A stretch of DNA of 64,000 nucleotides from Nicotiana tabacum (taxonomy: Eukaryota > Streptophyta > Magnoliopsida > Solanales > Solanaceae): assembly GCF_000715075.1 (NCBI RefSeq), contig NC_134095.1, positions 47,780,806 through 47,844,805 of the forward strand, in the 5' to 3' direction. Shown here piece after piece: positions 60,425 to 64,000 of the stretch. A model generated the notes under the pieces. That model saw only the letters and a list, made by a program, of their open reading frames with translations, ran no database searches and was not told the origin of the DNA. How positions within the stretch are numbered: the first letter of the stretch is position 1; each line of letters starts with the position of its first letter. A program made the position numbers and the translations under genes.

Positions 60425-62499
60425 TATAAAAAGTCAAGAAATAATGTTTTCCAGAAAATGCGATTCTGCGGTCGAGAATGCGGTCGCATATCAGGTATGC
60501 GGACCGCATAATCGCCGCAAAGTGAGTCAGTGTGTTGGTCGAATTTGAGGTTAAATATGCGATCCGATATGCGATCGCATAACCGATATGCGGACCGCAT
60601 AGTTGTCGCATATTTCCCTTGGGACTTTTGTGAGGGGCAGTTCTGCGGTGCATTATGCGATCGCAGAACGAGTATGCGGACCGCATTTCTGACGCATACC
60701 CAGGCAGTGCGTTCAGATGTTGAGAGCACTTTTGCGGTCCATTCTGCGGACCGTATTTCCACTCTGTGATCGCAAATGCGATCGTAGACTTGACTTGGGC
60801 TCCAATTTTCTAAATTTAAAACCCGACCCCTTCTTCAATAAAACACCCCAACCCCTCATTTTAGCCTATTTTCTGAACAATAATAGAGAGAGGGAAGAGA
60901 GAAATCTTGAGAGAGAAAGTCTTATCTCCATCAATTTGATTTTTCAAAGTCATCCAGGCGGGAAATTTCAAGTAATTGTCTTCATCTCCGTTCTTAAAGG
61001 TAAAACCCCCAACCCTTTTTCATTGTTTTCAGATTTAAACAAAAAGGGGGATTCTCATGTGTTAATTCTTGAAAATGGAAGTTGAGATACACATGCATGT
61101 CCTTTAAATCCTAGAATCTAGTAAGAGGAATTGGGTAGAACTAAAGATTTGCAAAATAGGGGTTGGAAACATGAGTAAGTTCGGCTGAGTTTGTGAACTT
61201 CAATTCTAAGTTATATGTGCTAACTTGTGAACTAGATTGACGATACTAGGCTATTGGTGAATTAAAAGTAGAAGTTAAAAAGGGAATTCGACTCCAGGTA
61301 TGTATGGCGAACTTTAACCTTTGTAAAGTCACCTTGTTGGTGTGCGAGTAATTGGTATGTGCTACTTATGTGGTCTATTTGTGAAATTCTTGTAATTAAT
61401 GTGCCTTGAACATTGTTGGTTAAGTTTTCCGTTATAGTGGTGTGAATAAAATGGCAATAACACAAGTGCATGTGGGTATGAATGTGTTACGTGGTAAGAG
61501 TTGTGGAACAAACGATGGAAAGAAATCGCAATTGATACAATTGAAACAACTGTGGCAATATCATACGTGACTTGTTGTGGGCAATTATTGTTTTGACTTG
61601 AATTGTGTACGGGTTATTGTATATGTTAGAATTGGTATTGATGTTTATGAACACTCCTTGTGAATTGTTGTTGTGTTAAATATGATTGTCCGGTGGGATC
61701 GGGTTGTGCGCCGCAACATAGAGTAATAAGGTGTGGGTTGTGGTGATAAGGGTGGCCGAGGTAATAAGAGTGGCTGAGATAATAAGGGTGGAAAAGTTAT
61801 CGAAATCACTATTGAAATAAAAATATGTAAAAGTTGTGAAACCATTGATGTGATGAAATAATGTTGAAAGGGGAAAATGAGAGATTGTGGAGTTGTTTGG
61901 CTTTGGTTGTTCCTTTCATGTGCATTTGATTGTTGATTCTATTACTGTTTGTTATCTGTGTATTTCTTGATTTTACTTGGGGTAAAGTTTGTTTATACAT
62001 ACCAATACAATTCAAATGTACTGACGTCCCTTTTGCCGGGTGCGCTACATTCGTGTTATGATTGTAGGTGGTTCCATAACAGGTACTCCAGCCCACCGAT
62101 AGTAGCACTCCTTCACCTCCCATCAGATGAATTGGTGAGCCCCTTTCCTCTCAGGGCCCTGCATGGCTCATGCCGCTTTTCTTTCCGGAGTCTTATTTTG
62201 GTATTAGTGTAAGGTATAGCCGGAGCCTTGTTGCCGACATTTCCGTATTATTCTTCAGTTGTATTTAGAGGCTCCGTAGACAAGAAAAGTGGGTTATGTA
62301 CTTATGTATTTTGGGCAGTATAACTTGTAAACCACGCTAAGTAACTATGTATGTTATGTAAATCTCGTAAGAATGTGTTTAAATTTATAAATAACTATTT
62401 CACTTGGTTAATGGGTAATGGAAACACAGGGTATCACGTGGAATAGGAAAGGCACCCAGATCCGCGTCGGTCGCGCCCCTCGATTTTTGGGGCGTGACA
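60425..62499 (+). repeat. 5'-truncated LTR of a second chromovirus-like element
   Basis: The right end is GGGGCGTGACA followed by a PBS-like site; the left end is uncertain, inside AT-rich DNA. Palindromes such as TGCGATCGCA, TATGCGGACCGCATA and TGCGATCGCAGA cluster at 60460-60790. Short GATAATAAGGGTGG-like repeats lie at 61730-61800. No gene is seen. Confidence 0.6.
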
Positions 62500-62503
62500 A
62501 ACT

Positions 62504-62515
62504 TTGTATCAGATC
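62504..62515 (+). other. Primer binding site-like sequence
   Basis: TTGTATCAGATC lies four bases after the LTR end and resembles the initiator-tRNA-Met site with a few changes. Confidence 0.5.
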
Positions 62516-62719
62516 CTAAGGTTTTAAAGTGTCTTAGGATGTCTCGGAGCCGTGTCTAGTAGAGTCCTCCTTATCGGTGTGTTGTCGACCACATCTATAA
62601 GTTGGAGGCTACATAGGCATTTAAGAAATTACTTTATTCTTTGTTACTCTATATCATGCGGTGAAGTGAAAAGTGGAAGTATTTACATCTAACTCATGCT
62701 CTGTTCCAAATTTTCAGTA

Positions 62720-64000
62720 ATGACACCTAAGAAGAGAGCTAGACTCGGCCTCGAGGCCAATGCCACCCCAAGTGTGGCTGTGAATCATGTACCTGATGCC
62801 GTGGGTAAGAGTGACTCTCCGGTCCCGAATCTGCCTGGCCCATCTATTCCAGATCCAAGTATTCCTGTTCCAGTTGTGGCAGAGGGTGCTACCATCCCTC
62901 CCGTTGATATTCCTGATCTTGATGCAATTCCAGCTTTCGGTCCCGGGGTTTCTGATGGGGACCTTAGAGGAGCCATCCATATGTTGACCCAGTTAGTGGC
63001 TGCTCAGGTCCAGAAATCTCATAATGCCCCTGCGCCCCCCAGCGGACAGAGAGATTCCGCTAGCTCCAGAGTCAACCAGTTTCTGCGGTTGGCTCCTCCA
63101 GAGTTCACGGGCAGAGACCTAGAGGCCGATCCGTAGGAATACCTTGATGAAATGTATAAGACCCTTCGAGTGATGAAGGCTACAGAGACGGAAGGGGTTG
63201 AGTTGGCTTCATACAGGTTGAGGGGAGAAACATATTTGTGGTTCGAGATGTGGGAGGATTCCCATGGGGAGGGAAGAACTCCGGCTAGATGGGATGAGTT
63301 TGTAGATGCATTCATGGATCACTTCTTGCCTGCCGAGACAATGGCGGCCCGTGCCACAGAGTTTGAGGTCCTCAAGCAGGGAAGTATGAGTGTTTGGGAG
63401 TACCACATGGAGTTTGTGAGGTTGTCCAAGTACGCTCCTCAGTTAGTGTCGACCATGGATGCTCAAGTTCGACGATTCGATCGACCATGGATGCTCGAGT
63501 TCGGCGATTCGTTCAGGGTCTTCGTCCTTTGGTGTTGAATGAGGCTGCTACATCGGCCTTACACTCAGATATGAATTATGGGAAGATTGTGAGCTTTGCT
63601 CAGGCCACAGAGGTTAGGAAGTTGAAAATACGGGCAGAAAGAGAGAGTAGCAGCGGGGCCCGATCAGCGGGTCACTTAGGGAGACCAGTTCCGGGGAGAG
63701 GGCCATCGAGGCCGTCCTAGTCATATGCCTAGTACTCAGCAAGTGCACCGCCATCTATAGAGAGTTATCAGTAGGGCAGTCATTTGAGATCAGGTTCAGA
63801 CAGTAGGAGACCCCATCGTTCCGGTCATCCAGGAGGGAGATCACAACAGCAAGGGAGGGCTTCATGCCCCAAGTGTGCGAGGTTCCATTCCGAGACTTGT
63901 TATTTGGATATTCCAGTGTATTATAGATGCGGGGTAATAGGTCATATCCAGCGGGACTGCCGTGCGCCCAGTCAGGACATGGGTGGGGGATTTGCTCAGT
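62720..64000 (+). pseudogene. Chromovirus-like gag, continuing past the window
   Basis: The family-like start is MTPKKRARLG at 62720; the open frame begins 24 bases earlier. The gag core follows: FLRLAPPEFTGRD, YLDEMYKTLRVMKAT, SYRLRGETYLWFEMW and LKQGSMSVWEYHMEF. TAG at 63134 replaces the usual Q in DPQEYLD. A 32-bp tandem duplication (63449-63480 and 63481-63512) shifts the frame by two. The tail has QxGS-rich sequence and cysteine/histidine fingers near 63868-63960 (CPKCARFHSETC, then YRCGVIGHIQRDC). In the second finger, VYYRC has lost the first cysteine seen in relatives. Further stops are at about 63718-63775. The element is cut by the window end. Confidence 0.75.

Overview
This is nuclear DNA of a flowering plant, very probably a Solanaceae species such as a Nicotiana relative. 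The basis is AT-rich non-coding sequence, one intron-containing host gene, and retrotransposon families that I associate with that group; the genus is inference. Roughly 90% of the window is nested Ty3/gypsy LTR retrotransposon DNA. Nearly every retroelement reading frame is broken by stops and frameshifts, so these copies are fossils. The one intact host gene I can reconstruct is a GPI-anchored lipid-transfer protein on the minus strand (33012-34949, four exons, 232 aa). Layout, left half: positions 32-23454 are an almost full-length Ogre/Tat-type giant element with ~3.6-3.75 kb LTRs, PBS, extra ORF1, gag-protease, an intron-like gap, RT / RNase H / second RNase H / integrase, an 87-bp tandem array, PPT and 3' LTR. 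It sits inside an older Athila-like element: the reading frame of bases 3-31 resumes at 23460. That Athila runs to an LTR at 26133-27644, which has a PPT on its left and a tRNA-Asp-type PBS on its right, so it is shared with a second Athila body whose gag is cut at about 28895. Positions 28905-31232 hold a decayed, spliced retroelement-related coiled-coil gene on the minus strand, followed by a small LTR-like sequence (31713-32090). Middle: 32091-37790 is the least repetitive part, with the lipid-transfer gene, a SINE-like tail and a hAT-type miniature element. Right half: a split 42-bp minisatellite (37675-37787 and 60330-60420) brackets a stack of insertions. These are an LTR fragment, a minus-strand solo LTR (38272-57531, TSD TTTGA) split by a three-LTR, two-body tandem of Tekay/Del-type chromovirus (39561-55884, TSD AGTTA), and a plus-strand solo LTR (57544-60294) lying head-to-head 12 bp away. 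From about 60425 to the end is a further chromovirus-like element (truncated LTR, PBS, gag), cut by the window edge. The most unusual signals are non-coding: a ~65-bp module repeated at four positions outside the coding regions of the Ogre element; clusters of CpG-rich palindromes followed by GGTAAGT donor-like sites in several different LTR families; a 750-bp perfectly identical tract between two otherwise diverged LTRs; and two independent cases of neighbouring elements sharing one LTR.
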